A stretch of DNA of 64,000 nt from Pseudomonas chlororaphis (lineage in GTDB: Bacteria > Pseudomonadota > Gammaproteobacteria > Pseudomonadales > Pseudomonadaceae): contig CP011020.1 in the NCBI GenBank assembly GCA_001023535.1, positions 6,296,257 through 6,360,256 of the forward strand, written 5' to 3'. Each line of letters starts with the position of its first letter. Position 1 is the first letter of the stretch. The notes under the pieces were generated by a model that saw only the letters and a list, made by a program, of their open reading frames with translations, was not told the DNA's origin and made no database searches. Positions 47,187 to 56,509 of the stretch are shown in pieces. A program made the translations under genes and the position numbers.

Positions 47187-48416
47187 ATGGACAGCGCATT
47201 CGATTCAAGCAACGGCACCATCCAGAGCCTTTTGGATACCGACTACTACACCTTCACCATGATGCAGGCGGTCTTGCACCAGCACCCCAACGTGGAAGTG
47301 GAATACCAGTTCATCGTGCGTTCCAAGGAGCGGCTTGGCCACCTGATCCCGCAGATTCGGGTCGAACTGGAGAAACTCGCCGGCTTGCAACTGCGCGAAG
47401 GCGAGCAGCGGTTCCTGTTCAACAAGCGTTTTCGCGAGTACCTGACCGCCGACTTCGAACAGTTTCTTGGCCTGTTCCGCTTCAATCTGCGCTACATCCA
47501 TGTGTCGGAAGTCGACGGCCAACTGCATATCCGCGTCCGTGGCCCGATGTTGCACTGCATCATGTTCGAGCAACCGGTACTGGCCATGGTCAGTGAGTTG
47601 CGCAACCGCGAGAAGTACCCGGATGTCGAGTTGGCCGACGTCACCCGCAAGCTGTACCAGAAGTTCGAATGGCTGGAGAAAAACGCCAGCCGTGAAGAGC
47701 TCGCCGAGTTCCGTGTCTCGGACTTCTCCACCCGTCGGCGGCTGTCGTTCCGGGCCCAGCGCGAAGTGGTGAGCGTCATGCGCAGCGATTTCCCCGGGGT
47801 TTTTGTCGGCACCAGCAACGCTCACCTGGCCTACGAGTTCGACCTGCCGCTGATCGGCACGATGGCCCACCAGTGGCTGATGGTGCACCAGCAACTGGGC
47901 CGGTTGCGCGAGAGCCAGAACGCCGCGCTGGAAAACTGGGTACGCGAGTATCGCGGCCGCCTGGGCATCGCGCTCACGGACTGCATCAGCACCGACTTCT
48001 TCCTCAAGGACTTCGACCTGTACTTCGCCAAGCTCTATGACGGCCTGCGCCAGGATTCCGGTGACCCTATCCTCTGGGCTGACAAGGTGCTGGACCGCTA
48101 CAAGGCGCTGGGTGTCGATCCGCGCACCAAGGACCTGATGTTTTCCGACGGCCTCAATTTCGAAAAATGCCTGCCGATCCTGCGGCATGTGCGTGGCAAG
48201 GCCAAGTTCGGCTTCGGGATGGGCACCAGCCTGGCTTGCGATGTCGACGGTGTCGAGCCGCTGAGCATCGTCATGAAACTGGTGCGGGTCCATGGCGAGC
48301 CGGTCGTGAAGTTCTCCGACGATCCGGTCAAGAATGTCTGTGAGGATGTTTCGTTCCTGCGGTACGCCGCTCAAGTGTTCAACGTTGCTCTGATCAATCC
48401 ACAACTGGGAGCCTGA
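47187..48416 (+). CDS. pncB: nicotinate phosphoribosyltransferase PncB, 409 aa
   Basis: PncB joins nicotinate and PRPP to make nicotinate mononucleotide. The protein starts with the family pattern [22 protein letters not shown] carries the conserved phosphorylatable histidine, and later blocks include SGDP and GTSLACD. ATG follows AGGAAG. It continues the salvage sequence PncA, PncB, NadD2, NadE encoded in this cluster. Confidence 0.97.
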   Translation: MDSAFDSSNGTIQSLLDTDYYTFTMMQAVLHQHPNVEVEYQFIVRSKERLGHLIPQIRVELEKLAGLQLREGEQRFLFNKRFREYLTADFEQFLGLFRFNLRYIHVSEVDGQLHIRVRGPMLHCIMFEQPVLAMVSELRNREKYPDVELADVTRKLYQKFEWLEKNASREELAEFRVSDFSTRRRLSFRAQREVVSVMRSDFPGVFVGTSNAHLAYEFDLPLIGTMAHQWLMVHQQLGRLRESQNAALENWVREYRGRLGIALTDCISTDFFLKDFDLYFAKLYDGLRQDSGDPILWADKVLDRYKALGVDPRTKDLMFSDGLNFEKCLPILRHVRGKAKFGFGMGTSLACDVDGVEPLSIVMKLVRVHGEPVVKFSDDPVKNVCEDVSFLRYAAQVFNVALINPQLGA

Positions 48417-48417
48417 T

Positions 48418-49269
48418 ATGACTTCGCTTGTGCAACAGACCATTGCCCGGGAACTGGGCATCGATCGCCAACTCAAACCAGGCGGTGAAGCCGCCGAGAT
48501 TGCCCGTCGCGTCGCGTTCATCCAGCAGGTTCTGCGCGAGTCGGGTTGTACGTCCCTGGTGCTGGGCATCAGTGGCGGTGTCGATTCGCTCACGGCCGGG
48601 TTGCTGTGCCAGAGGGCGGTCAAGCAACTGCGGGATGAAAACCACGAGGCGCGTTTCATTGCCGTCCGGTTGCCCTACAAAGCCCAGGCCGACGAACAGG
48701 ATGCCCAGGCAGCCCTGGATTTCATCCAGCCGGACGTGATCACCACGTGCAACATCGCCGCATGCGTGGACGGGCTAATGGCCGATATCGTCCTCGACGG
48801 CTTGCAGCCTTCGGCAGCGCTCACCGACTTCGCCAAGGGCAACGCCAAGGCCCGGGCCCGGATGCTGGCGCAATACGCCATCGCCAACCTGAGCCAGGGA
48901 TTGGTGGTGGGCACCGATCATGGCGCGGAGGCGGTGATGGGCTTTTTCACCAAGTTTGGCGACGGTGCGTGTGACCTGGCGCCGTTGTCCGGGCTGACGA
49001 AGACCCAGGTCCGCGGGTTGGCCGACGCCCTGGGCGCCCCGGCGCACCTGGTGCACAAGGCGCCGACCGCGGACCTGGAGGACCTGGCCCCTGGCAAGCT
49101 GGATGAAGACGCCTATGGCTGCCGCTACGAGGAAATCGATGCGTACCTGATGGGCGAAGAGGTCTCGCCCGAGGCGCAACGGATCATCGAGGGCGCCTAC
49201 GCCAGGACGGCGCACAAGCGAGCGCTGCCCCGGGTCCCGGCCGTGCCGATTGACGGCGAGGCCGCCTGA
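48418..49269 (+). CDS. nadE: NAD synthetase, ammonia-dependent, 283 aa
   Basis: NadE converts nicotinic acid adenine dinucleotide to NAD with ATP and ammonia. The PP-loop SGGVDS is at residues 52-57. No glutaminase domain precedes it, so this is the NH3-type enzyme. Other blocks include [31 protein letters not shown] and [17 protein letters not shown]. It starts just after the pncB stop with GGAG upstream and closes the pathway set by its neighbours. Confidence 0.96.
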   Translation: MTSLVQQTIARELGIDRQLKPGGEAAEIARRVAFIQQVLRESGCTSLVLGISGGVDSLTAGLLCQRAVKQLRDENHEARFIAVRLPYKAQADEQDAQAALDFIQPDVITTCNIAACVDGLMADIVLDGLQPSAALTDFAKGNAKARARMLAQYAIANLSQGLVVGTDHGAEAVMGFFTKFGDGACDLAPLSGLTKTQVRGLADALGAPAHLVHKAPTADLEDLAPGKLDEDAYGCRYEEIDAYLMGEEVSPEAQRIIEGAYARTAHKRALPRVPAVPIDGEAA

Positions 49270-49310
49270 ACAGTGTTTAATGGGACACGGATCTCGAAGG
49301 GAGTGGATGA

Positions 49311-49907
49311 ATGACCCAGGCAACCAGCATCAAGGACCGTGTGCGGATCAAGCACGTCGAAGTCCTCTCGGACAACTGGTACGTACTGCGCAAGACCACC
49401 TACGACTACCTCGGTCGTGACGGTCGATGGCAGGAACTGACGCGCGAGACCTACGACCGGGGCAACGGCGCCACCATCCTGTTGTACAGCAAGGCCAAGC
49501 AGACCGTGGTCCTGACCCGGCAATTCCGCTTTCCGGCCTTCGTCAACGGGCACGATGACCTGCTGATCGAAACCTGCGCCGGGCTGCTCGACAACGACGA
49601 CCCGCACACTTGCATCCGCAAGGAAACCCAAGAGGAAACCGGCTACGTCATCCAGGACGTGCGCAAGGTCTTCGAAGCCTTCATGAGCCCGGGCTCGGTG
49701 ACGGAACGGCTGCACTTTTTCGTCGGCGAGTATTTCGACGAAGACAAGCAGCATGAAGGCGGTGGGCTGGAGGAGGAGGGCGAGGAGATCGAGGTGCTGG
49801 AGATGTCCCTCGACCAGGCCCTGGGCATGGTCGAGGCGGGGGAGATCTGCGACGCCAAGACCATCATGCTGTTGCAGTACGCGAAGCTGCACCGCTTGCT
49901 GGATTAG
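49311..49907 (+). CDS. nudK: NudK-like Nudix hydrolase (GDP-mannose pyrophosphatase family), 198 aa
   Basis: The Nudix box lies in the region CAGLLDN...CIRKETQEETGY. The rest aligns closely with E. coli NudK, as in EVYDRGNGATILLY-like RETYDRGNGATILLYSKAKQTVVLTRQFR, MSPGSVTERLHFFVGEY and the C-terminus GEICDAKTIMLLQYAKL. NudK hydrolyses GDP-mannose and related sugars, a link to the GDP-mannose pathway encoded at 59926-63251. Because it follows nadE by 41 bases, an NAD-related substrate such as ADP-ribose is an alternative. A terminator follows. Confidence 0.85.
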   Translation: MTQATSIKDRVRIKHVEVLSDNWYVLRKTTYDYLGRDGRWQELTRETYDRGNGATILLYSKAKQTVVLTRQFRFPAFVNGHDDLLIETCAGLLDNDDPHTCIRKETQEETGYVIQDVRKVFEAFMSPGSVTERLHFFVGEYFDEDKQHEGGGLEEEGEEIEVLEMSLDQALGMVEAGEICDAKTIMLLQYAKLHRLLD

Positions 49908-49951
49908 CCTGGGGCATCCCCACACCGAGTGGCATTGGGCGATTTCGATCA

Positions 49952-49984
49952 CGCGCAGCCTGTTTCAAAGGCTGCGCGTTTTTT
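49952..49984 (+). terminator. terminator after nudK
   Basis: CGCGCAGCC and GGCTGCGCG form a perfect 9-bp stem followed by six T residues, 44 bases after the nudK stop. Confidence 0.93.
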
Positions 49985-49986
49985 GT

Positions 49987-52212
49987 TCAGCTGGATTGGA
50001 CTTCGCCGTCGTCCTGCCCATCGTCCAGGTACTCGTCCAGATATTCCGGTTGCTCCGGCTGGCCTGGCAGTTCGGTCACGACGCTGAAGTCGCTGATCTC
50101 GATGGCGCCCACCCCATGTCCGAGCAGGTGGAAGGAAAAGGCCTTGCGCTGTTGCGGGTTGTCAAAACTGATGTCCATCACCAGCGGCTGCTCGGGGGTT
50201 ACCGCCACCTCGGTCGGCAGGTCCATGGCGACGTCCTGTTCGAACTCCTTGGCCTTCAGGGAAATATAGGCGGCGTGGTCGGCCTCCAGGGCGCGGATGG
50301 TCAGGCTGACGCGGGTCTGCGAGCCCTTGGGCATCTCCAGGTACTGGGCCCCGATCAGGTTGTCGGTCCAGTCGTTGGAGACCTGAGCCGGCAGCGGGAT
50401 CTTTTCTGCGCTGCCAAATTGATAACGCTGGTTGAGAGGCGTGGGCAGCAGGGTCTGGCCCAGGGCGGTGGCCTGGGCGCTGATCAGCCGTGCGCGCTGG
50501 CCGCTGTATTGCCCACTGTAGACAGCCCGGTCGGCGATAAAGCCGGGGCTGGCGTAGGACCGGCAACGCTGCAGGAAATCGCACTCGGTGAACGTGCCGT
50601 TGCCGTCGTGATGGCGCAGTTTGCCGTTGGTGAACGACATGATCTCCCGGCCCGTCGTGTAATCCCTGAGCATCGAGCGTCCGGACAACGCCGTGGGCAC
50701 CGCGAAGCCGAAGTAGTCGAGGATCGAGGCGCTCAGGTCCACGTGGCCATAGACCCCTGATTTGATCCTGGGCAATGGTTCCGGCGCCAGCATCAGGTTG
50801 AAACCCCAGGATGACGCCAGGCGCACATCGTCGATGCCATGGGATTCGTCCGAAGTGATCACCACCAAGGTGTTGTCCAGGATGCCCTGGCGCTCAAGGC
50901 CAGCCAGGAAACTGTCCAAGGCGTCGTCCAGGTAACCGACCGCCGCCTGCTTGGCAGAGTCGTAGCGTTGCAGGTAGTCATCGGGTGCGGAGTAGGGCTG
51001 GTGCGTGCCGACGGTCAGCAAGGTGAGCATCCACGGCCGGTCCGCCTGTTGCAATTGCCCGACGTAGTCCAGCGCGCCCTCGAAGAAGGTCTTGTCGTCC
51101 TTGCCCCAGGGGAATTCCAGGTAGGCGGGCTGGGTGAACCACTCCACGCCCAGTGCCGTGTCGAAGCCGATGTGCGGCATGATCCGGTCCTTGGCCATGA
51201 ACCGTAGCCCGGCGGCTTGCAGGAAGTGGGTGGAGAAACCGTTCTGGCGCAATTGGGCCGGCAGGCAGGCTTGGTTGCGCTGGGTCTGGTTGAGCATTTC
51301 GACGCCCTTGGGCGTGCCGTCGTCGAGTTTGTCGTAGTCGCCGCACAACATGGCGTACAGGCCTCGGATGGTCTGGTGGCTATGCAGGACGTAATCGGGG
51401 GTGTTCATGCCCCGCTCGGCCCAGGCGCTCAGGTGCGGCATCAGGTCTTCTTGATAGGTGCTGTTCAACGCCTGGCGATTGGCACGCACGTAGGCCCCGG
51501 GAATGCCTTCCAGGGCGATGACCAGGACGTTGCGCGCGCGGCCCGGCTCGGTCAGCAAGCGTTGCCCGTCCAGGTCCAGGCGGGTGAGTCCGTCCATGGG
51601 CGGCACCGGGTCCGGGGCGCTGCCTTCGAGCCATTGCTGGGCGCGCTCCTGACCCTCGGCGAGGGCGGCGGTAGCCAATTGATGGGGCAGGTTGAACAGG
51701 TTCCACTGGTCCGCCTCGCTGGGCCGCCAGGATTGCACCGCACCGTGGATCAGCAGCACCAGCAGCGGCGCTACCCAGGCATGGCGCGGCAAGCGTGGGG
51801 CCGGTCGCGCCCGATTGAGCCATTGCACCAGCAGCCAGAACCCCAGTGCCGCGCACTGGAACGTGGCCAGCCAGGGGTGGGCGAAGCCGCCACTGGTGGA
51901 GTTCTCAACGAATTGCGGATCGATCAGGTAATGCACGTCCGAAGGGTTGGGCATCCGCCCGACGGCGCTGACCAGTTCGATGCTGGCCAGGGTCAACGCG
52001 CTCCAGGCCAGCAACACGGGCAATGCCAGCCACCAGGGGCGACGGTAGAGCAGCGCGACCAGCAACCCGCCGACGCCCAGGTCCGAGAGATAGCCCAGCG
52101 GGTCGGACCAGCCCAGCGCCAGGCGCAGGCCCATCGGGGTCAACAGCACGCAGCCGATCAAGGCAAGAAGGGGCGTGTAGGGAGGGTTTAAACGGGGGTA
52201 AAAAATTTTCAC
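49987..52212 (-). CDS. LTA-synthase-family membrane sulfatase/phosphotransferase, 741 aa
   Basis: The N-terminal third has about five membrane helices (for example LLALIGCVLLTPMGLRLAL and WVAPLLVLLIHGAVQSW), and the rest is a periplasmic alkaline-phosphatase-type catalytic domain. Visible elements are VLVIALEGIPGAYVRANR, the nucleophile region SHQTIRGLYAMLCG (catalytic Thr), VGTHQPY and TSDESHGID. The family transfers phosphoglycerol or similar head groups (LtaS, OpgB), but the substrate here is unknown. A C-terminal domain of about 150 residues and a very acidic tail are unusual additions. The start is GTG 52210-52212. Confidence 0.85.
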   Translation of the reverse strand: MKIFYPRLNPPYTPLLALIGCVLLTPMGLRLALGWSDPLGYLSDLGVGGLLVALLYRRPWWLALPVLLAWSALTLASIELVSAVGRMPNPSDVHYLIDPQFVENSTSGGFAHPWLATFQCAALGFWLLVQWLNRARPAPRLPRHAWVAPLLVLLIHGAVQSWRPSEADQWNLFNLPHQLATAALAEGQERAQQWLEGSAPDPVPPMDGLTRLDLDGQRLLTEPGRARNVLVIALEGIPGAYVRANRQALNSTYQEDLMPHLSAWAERGMNTPDYVLHSHQTIRGLYAMLCGDYDKLDDGTPKGVEMLNQTQRNQACLPAQLRQNGFSTHFLQAAGLRFMAKDRIMPHIGFDTALGVEWFTQPAYLEFPWGKDDKTFFEGALDYVGQLQQADRPWMLTLLTVGTHQPYSAPDDYLQRYDSAKQAAVGYLDDALDSFLAGLERQGILDNTLVVITSDESHGIDDVRLASSWGFNLMLAPEPLPRIKSGVYGHVDLSASILDYFGFAVPTALSGRSMLRDYTTGREIMSFTNGKLRHHDGNGTFTECDFLQRCRSYASPGFIADRAVYSGQYSGQRARLISAQATALGQTLLPTPLNQRYQFGSAEKIPLPAQVSNDWTDNLIGAQYLEMPKGSQTRVSLTIRALEADHAAYISLKAKEFEQDVAMDLPTEVAVTPEQPLVMDISFDNPQQRKAFSFHLLGHGVGAIEISDFSVVTELPGQPEQPEYLDEYLDDGQDDGEVQSS

Positions 52213-52254
52213 AAGCAGGCCTTCGGTCGAAGCTAATCCATGAAACAGCAGACA

Positions 52255-52352
52255 AACCCTGTGGAACGGGCGTGGTCGCGAAGACGGTGAATCAGCCGCT
52301 GGTTTTCATGTTGATCCGCCGCCATCGAGAGCAGGTTCGCTCCCACAGGGTT
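52255..52352. repeat. diverged REP-type inverted repeat
   Basis: The left arm (about 52255-52280, AACCCTGTGGAACGGG) and the right arm (about 52325-52352, GCTCCCACAGGGTT) are inverted copies with several changes from the intact element at 40277. They lie between the divergent LTA-synthase-like and LysR genes, in a 326-base gap that otherwise must hold both promoters. Confidence 0.6.
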
Positions 52353-52538
52353 TTCCTTCGTCATCAAATTGTCACACGGCGCGATGGTACCAAGCATGCC
52401 TGCCAACGACCGGTTCAATGTCCCAGTGTCCGGCGGCGCTACGCTGTGGTTCACTGGCCCAGGCCTCTACACTGGCTGCGTAGCGCTGTTTCAGGATGTC
52501 TGGAAAACTTGTATCAGGATTTCTCATCGGGGGGCTGG

Positions 52539-53441
52539 ATGGACAGGTTTCAGGAAATGCAGGTGTTTGTCGCCGTGGCGCTGGAGTCGGGGTTTTCGGC
52601 GGCCTCACGGCGTCTTGGCCTGTCGGCGGCCAGTGTCACGCGGGCGGTGGCGGCCTTGGAGCAGCGCATCGGTACGCCCCTGTTGGTGCGCACCACGCGC
52701 AATGTCTACTTGAGCGAAGCGGGCCAGCGCTTTCTGGAAGATTGTCGGCGGATCCTGAACGATCTCCAGGAAGCCGAGGATTCGGCGGCGGGAAGCCATG
52801 TCCAGCCTCGTGGGCAACTGGCGATTACCGCGCCGGTGTTGTTCGGCCAGTCCTTCGTTACGCCGTTGCTGGTTGACTACCTGCTGCAGTTTCCCGAGGT
52901 CAGCATCAACGCCTTGCTGCTCGATCGCAACGTCAACATGGTCGAGGAGGGCATCGACGTGGCGGTACGCATCGGCGAGTTGCCGGACAGCAGCCAGCAT
53001 GCCGTGCGCGTGGGCGAGGTGCGGCTGGTGGTGTGCGGTTCGCCGGGATTTTTCGCCCGCCATGGCCGGCCCCGGCATCCCGGCGAGCTGGAGCAGATGC
53101 CGGTGGTGTTGTCATCGGCCATCAACCAGAACCGAAGCTGGACCTTCGCCGAGGGCGAACAGCCGCTGGTCGTTCGGCTCGCGCCGCGATTGGCGGTGAC
53201 GGCCAACCAGGCCGCGATCAACGCAGCCCGCCAAGGCCTGGGGATGACGCGGGTGCTGTCTTATCAGGTGGCCGATCCTGTGGCCACCGGTGAGCTGGAG
53301 ATTGTCTTGGCTGATTTCGAACTGCCGCCGCTGCCGATCCATGTGGTGTATCAGGGTGGGCGCAATGCACCGGCGCGGGTGCGCAGTTTTGTCGACTTTA
53401 CCGTCAATGCATTGCGCCACGTCCCGGCCTTGAGGGGCTGA
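52539..53441 (+). CDS. LysR-family transcriptional regulator, 300 aa
   Basis: The N-terminal winged helix (residues 1-60) reads MQVFVAVALESGFSAASRRLGLSAASVTRAVAALEQRIGTPLLVRTTRNV, the classical LysR domain. The C-terminal co-inducer domain (about 90-295) follows, resembling the CrgA subgroup (DVAVRIGELPDSS). ATG 52539 is preferred over the much longer open frame upstream because the HTH starts there. The next gene is a glutathione S-transferase, and a perfect inverted repeat lies just after the lysR stop, so control of that gene is a reasonable guess. Confidence 0.92.
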   Translation: MDRFQEMQVFVAVALESGFSAASRRLGLSAASVTRAVAALEQRIGTPLLVRTTRNVYLSEAGQRFLEDCRRILNDLQEAEDSAAGSHVQPRGQLAITAPVLFGQSFVTPLLVDYLLQFPEVSINALLLDRNVNMVEEGIDVAVRIGELPDSSQHAVRVGEVRLVVCGSPGFFARHGRPRHPGELEQMPVVLSSAINQNRSWTFAEGEQPLVVRLAPRLAVTANQAAINAARQGLGMTRVLSYQVADPVATGELEIVLADFELPPLPIHVVYQGGRNAPARVRSFVDFTVNALRHVPALRG

Positions 53442-53443
53442 GG

Positions 53444-53468
53444 CATTATTTCCTCCGTTGAAATAATG
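53444..53468. promoter_or_regulatory. inverted repeat between lysR and gst
   Basis: CATTATTTC (53444-53452) and GAAATAATG (53460-53468) are perfect 9-bp inverted arms with a 7-base spacer, two bases after the lysR stop and about 100 before the GST start. It could be a LysR-type operator or a weak terminator; the absence of a T run favours the operator. Confidence 0.5.
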
Positions 53469-53566
53469 GATTGCGTTTGCGGGTGATTCTCGAGTTATCG
53501 GTTCAAGCGCAGGATGACTCCATCGACGCCGTTCCGGTGATGGCGTCCACCTCAGCGGAGTCGACC

Positions 53567-54193
53567 ATGAAACCCATCAAGCACTACCATTTCCCGCTTT
53601 CCGGCCATTCCCATCGCGTTGAACTGATGTTGTCGTTGCTTGAGCTACCCGTCGAGGTGGTGTTCGTCGATTTGGCCAAGGGTGCCCATAAAAAAACCGA
53701 GTTCCTCGCCATCAACGCCTTTGGCCAGGTACCGGTCATCGATGATGACGGTGTAGTGCTGGCAGACTCCAATGCCATCCTGGTGTACCTGGCGCACAAG
53801 TATGGCCAGGGGCGCTGGTTGCCAACCGACCCGATTGGCGCCGCACGGGTGCAGCGCTGGCTGTCGGCCGCGGCTGGGCCGATCCATGCCGGCCCTGCCA
53901 CGGCGCGGCTGATCACGGTGTTCGGCGCGGCCTATAACGCCGAGGACGTGATTGCCCGTTCTCACGCCCTGCTCAAGGTCGTGGATCAGGAACTGAGCCA
54001 CAGCCCTTATCTGGCGGGAGACACCCCGACCGTCGCCGACATCGCCGGCTACACCTATATCGCCCATGCGCCGGAAGGCAACGTGTCGTTGGAGGACTAT
54101 GCCAACGTGCGGGCATGGCTGGCGCGGATCGAGGCGTTGCCGGGGTTCGTGGGCATGCCGCGTACGGTGATCGGGCTGCAGAAAACGGCTTGA
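53567..54193 (+). CDS. glutathione S-transferase family protein, 208 aa
   Basis: The N-terminal thioredoxin-like domain (residues 1-80) shows [30 protein letters not shown] and the cis-proline and glutathione-binding region [25 protein letters not shown]. The C-terminal helical domain includes [28 protein letters not shown] 53567, with GGAG upstream, fits the family; the open frame continues upstream without support. The substrate cannot be inferred. It follows the LysR gene and converges with wbpZ. Confidence 0.92.
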   Translation: MKPIKHYHFPLSGHSHRVELMLSLLELPVEVVFVDLAKGAHKKTEFLAINAFGQVPVIDDDGVVLADSNAILVYLAHKYGQGRWLPTDPIGAARVQRWLSAAAGPIHAGPATARLITVFGAAYNAEDVIARSHALLKVVDQELSHSPYLAGDTPTVADIAGYTYIAHAPEGNVSLEDYANVRAWLARIEALPGFVGMPRTVIGLQKTA

Positions 54194-54210
54194 GCCATCG
54201 ACCACGACCT

Positions 54211-54240
54211 TGCGGCCAGGGAGCAGGCTCCCTGGCCGCA
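54211..54240. terminator. hairpin between convergent gst and wbpZ
   Basis: TGCGGCCAGGGAG and CTCCCTGGCCGCA form a perfect 13-bp stem with loop CAGG between the two 3' ends. It lacks a T run on either strand, so it may act with Rho. Confidence 0.6.
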
Positions 54241-54247
54241 CTCGCTG

Positions 54248-55378
54248 TCATGCGTACGAAAGCGCCTTTTCCTCCAGCAACTCTTCATACAGCTCCACCC
54301 ACTTGCGGCCCATCTCTTCGGCGGTGAACAGCAGTCGGTAGCGGGCTTCGGCCTTGGCGCCCATCGCGTGCGCCTGCGCCGGGTTATCCCAGAGGGTGCG
54401 CATCGCTTCGCGGAACGCGTCGGGATCGCTCGGGGGCACCACCAGGCCGGTTTCGTTGTGGATGTTGATGTAGCTGGTGCCGGTGCCGATTTCGCTGGAG
54501 ATCATCGGCTTGCCGAACATCGCGCCTTCGAGCAGGGAGATACCGAAGGCTTCGGAGCGCAGGTGCGAGGGAAACACGATGGCGTAGCTCAGTTCCAGCA
54601 GCGCGACTTTATCTTCATCCCCCAGGCGCCCGAGAAAGTGCAGGTTGCGCAAGCCCAATGCCGCGGCTTGGGCGTGCAGCGCTTTTTCCAGCGGGCCCGC
54701 GCCCATGATGACCACGGGATAATCCGCGCCCTTGAGGGCGTCGAGCAGGATGTGCAGGCCCTTGTAGTAGCGCATCACCCCAACGAACAGAAAGAAGCGC
54801 TCGCCCAGCCTGGCCTTCCAGCCCGCCATGCGCTCGGCGTCAGGCTGTGGATAACTGCTCTTGTTCAGGCCATAGGTGATGAGCCGGGTTTTGTCCGGGT
54901 AGTCCTTGAGCACATCGCTGGTGTGCACATAATTGGGCGATGCGGCGACGATGCGATCGGCGCCGTCCAAAAAGCGTCGCATCAACGGTTTGTAGAGCTT
55001 GAGCAGGTTGCGCTGGCGAACGATGTCGGAGTGATAGGTGACCACATAGGGCTTTTTCACGGCGCTGAAAAAATGCACCAGGTCCATGAACGGCCAGGGG
55101 AAGTGGTAGTTGATCACGTCCGCTTCGGCGGCGAGCTCGCGAAACTTCTTGAAGACACTGTAGGAAAAACCGGTGGAAGCCAGTTGGAAATCCATCCTGG
55201 CTTGATGAACATCATGTTGTCGGATCCGGATAGGGTCGGCAGCGGGCTCCCTGCTCAGCGACAGTACGGTGTTATTGACGCCCAGCCGGTCGGTGCTGTC
55301 GCACAGTTGGAAAATGACCTGTTCGATGCCCCCCATGGAGTCAGGCAGATAGGTTTTGTAAAAGTGCAGGACTCGCAT
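54248..55378 (-). CDS. wbpZ: GT4 glycosyltransferase of D-rhamnan synthesis (WbpZ-like), 376 aa
   Basis: WbpZ-type enzymes add the first D-rhamnose onto the lipid carrier for A-band polysaccharide. The protein is a GT-B retaining glycosyltransferase: N-terminal MGGIEQVIFQL, and C-terminal donor domain with FLFVGVMRYYKGLHILLDAL and SEAFGISLLEGAMFGKPMISSEIGTG. It is the last gene of the rmd-gmd-wbpW-wzm-wzt-wbpX-wbpY-wbpZ run. Its start touches the wbpY stop. The specific linkage is taken from gene order, not sequence. Confidence 0.9.
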   Translation of the reverse strand: MRVLHFYKTYLPDSMGGIEQVIFQLCDSTDRLGVNNTVLSLSREPAADPIRIRQHDVHQARMDFQLASTGFSYSVFKKFRELAAEADVINYHFPWPFMDLVHFFSAVKKPYVVTYHSDIVRQRNLLKLYKPLMRRFLDGADRIVAASPNYVHTSDVLKDYPDKTRLITYGLNKSSYPQPDAERMAGWKARLGERFFLFVGVMRYYKGLHILLDALKGADYPVVIMGAGPLEKALHAQAAALGLRNLHFLGRLGDEDKVALLELSYAIVFPSHLRSEAFGISLLEGAMFGKPMISSEIGTGTSYINIHNETGLVVPPSDPDAFREAMRTLWDNPAQAHAMGAKAEARYRLLFTAEEMGRKWVELYEELLEEKALSYA

Positions 55379-56509
55379 TCAACCTCCCAAGACCTGGCGA
55401 TACGCGCCCGCGGTCACCTTGGCGCAGCGCTCCCAGGAAAACAGCGCCGCTTGTTGCAATCCCGCTTCCCGACACGCCTGCCAGTGCAGCCGATCTTCCA
55501 TTAACCGTAGCATGGCTTCGCGCAGGCCCTGGTGGTCGTGCGGCTCGCAATAGTTGCCGGCCAGCCCGGCCACCTCCGGCATCGCCGAGCAGCGGGTGGT
55601 AATCACCGGTGTTCCAGTGGCCATCGCTTCGAGCACCGGCAAGCCAAAGCCCTCGTAGATCGAAGGGAAGATCAGTGCGCGTGCGCCGGCCAAGAGTTGG
55701 GCGACCTGCTCGTCCGGCAGGTACCCGGTCAGACAAACATGCCCGTCAGCCAGGGCTTTTCGCAACTCTTCATTGAACTGCCCTTGTTGCCATCCGCCCA
55801 TTCCTACAATGAGTAAAGGAAAGGCCTGACGGATGGACTCGGGCAGCCCGGCATGGGCGCGAAGGGCCAATGACAGATTCTTGCGTGGCTCCAGGGTGCC
55901 GACACACAGGAAATAACGTCCCGCCTCCACGCCATGGGCCTTGAGCACCGCGTCGATCGCTCCCGGTTCGCGCGGGTGGAAACGGGCCGCCACCCCCAGC
56001 GGCGCAACCCTCAGGCGCTCGGCTGGCAGGCCGAAATGCTGCTGGGCCTCATCGGCGATGAACTGCGAGTCGGTCATGATCAGTTGCGCCTGCTCCACCG
56101 CCCGGCTGAGCCGTCGCTCGATTTCCTTCAAGCGGGCCGCCGGTTGCGTCTCGGGGTAGCGCAGGTGCGTGAGGTCATGAAGGGTGATCACCGTCGGCCC
56201 TTCGAAGGCCAGCGGCCAGAGGCTGGGTTCGTGGTACAGGTCGATAGCCTTGGAACGGCCTTGATCGAAGCGTTTCTGTTCCAGCCAGCGCCGCGCCTGA
56301 TAGGCGCCCGGAACCCGTCGCAGCAATGGGCTCAGCTTTGAATAACCAGGCTTGGCTGCTTGCGGCAACTGCCGGCTCCAGCCCCAGCCGTGGAACAGCG
56401 ACAGTTGCACGTCCGGTTCCCGGGCCAGGGCGGTGGCCAGCTCTGCCACGTATTGGCCGATGCCGGTGCGCGGCGCCTGGAGAATCCGGGCGTTGAGGGC
56501 TATCCGCAT
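55379..56509 (-). CDS. wbpY: GT4 glycosyltransferase of D-rhamnan synthesis (WbpY-like), 376 aa
   Basis: A GT-B glycosyltransferase with the N-terminal pattern ALNARILQAPRTGIGQYVAELA and the donor-site block IYEGFGLPVLEAMATGTPVITT. In P. aeruginosa WbpY transfers two D-rhamnose units with alpha-1,3 linkage. ATG 56507-56509 starts inside the end of wbpX (overlap 10 bases); the longer open frame upstream is an artefact of the overlap. Gene order supports the assignment. Confidence 0.88.
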   Translation of the reverse strand: MRIALNARILQAPRTGIGQYVAELATALAREPDVQLSLFHGWGWSRQLPQAAKPGYSKLSPLLRRVPGAYQARRWLEQKRFDQGRSKAIDLYHEPSLWPLAFEGPTVITLHDLTHLRYPETQPAARLKEIERRLSRAVEQAQLIMTDSQFIADEAQQHFGLPAERLRVAPLGVAARFHPREPGAIDAVLKAHGVEAGRYFLCVGTLEPRKNLSLALRAHAGLPESIRQAFPLLIVGMGGWQQGQFNEELRKALADGHVCLTGYLPDEQVAQLLAGARALIFPSIYEGFGLPVLEAMATGTPVITTRCSAMPEVAGLAGNYCEPHDHQGLREAMLRLMEDRLHWQACREAGLQQAALFSWERCAKVTAGAYRQVLGG

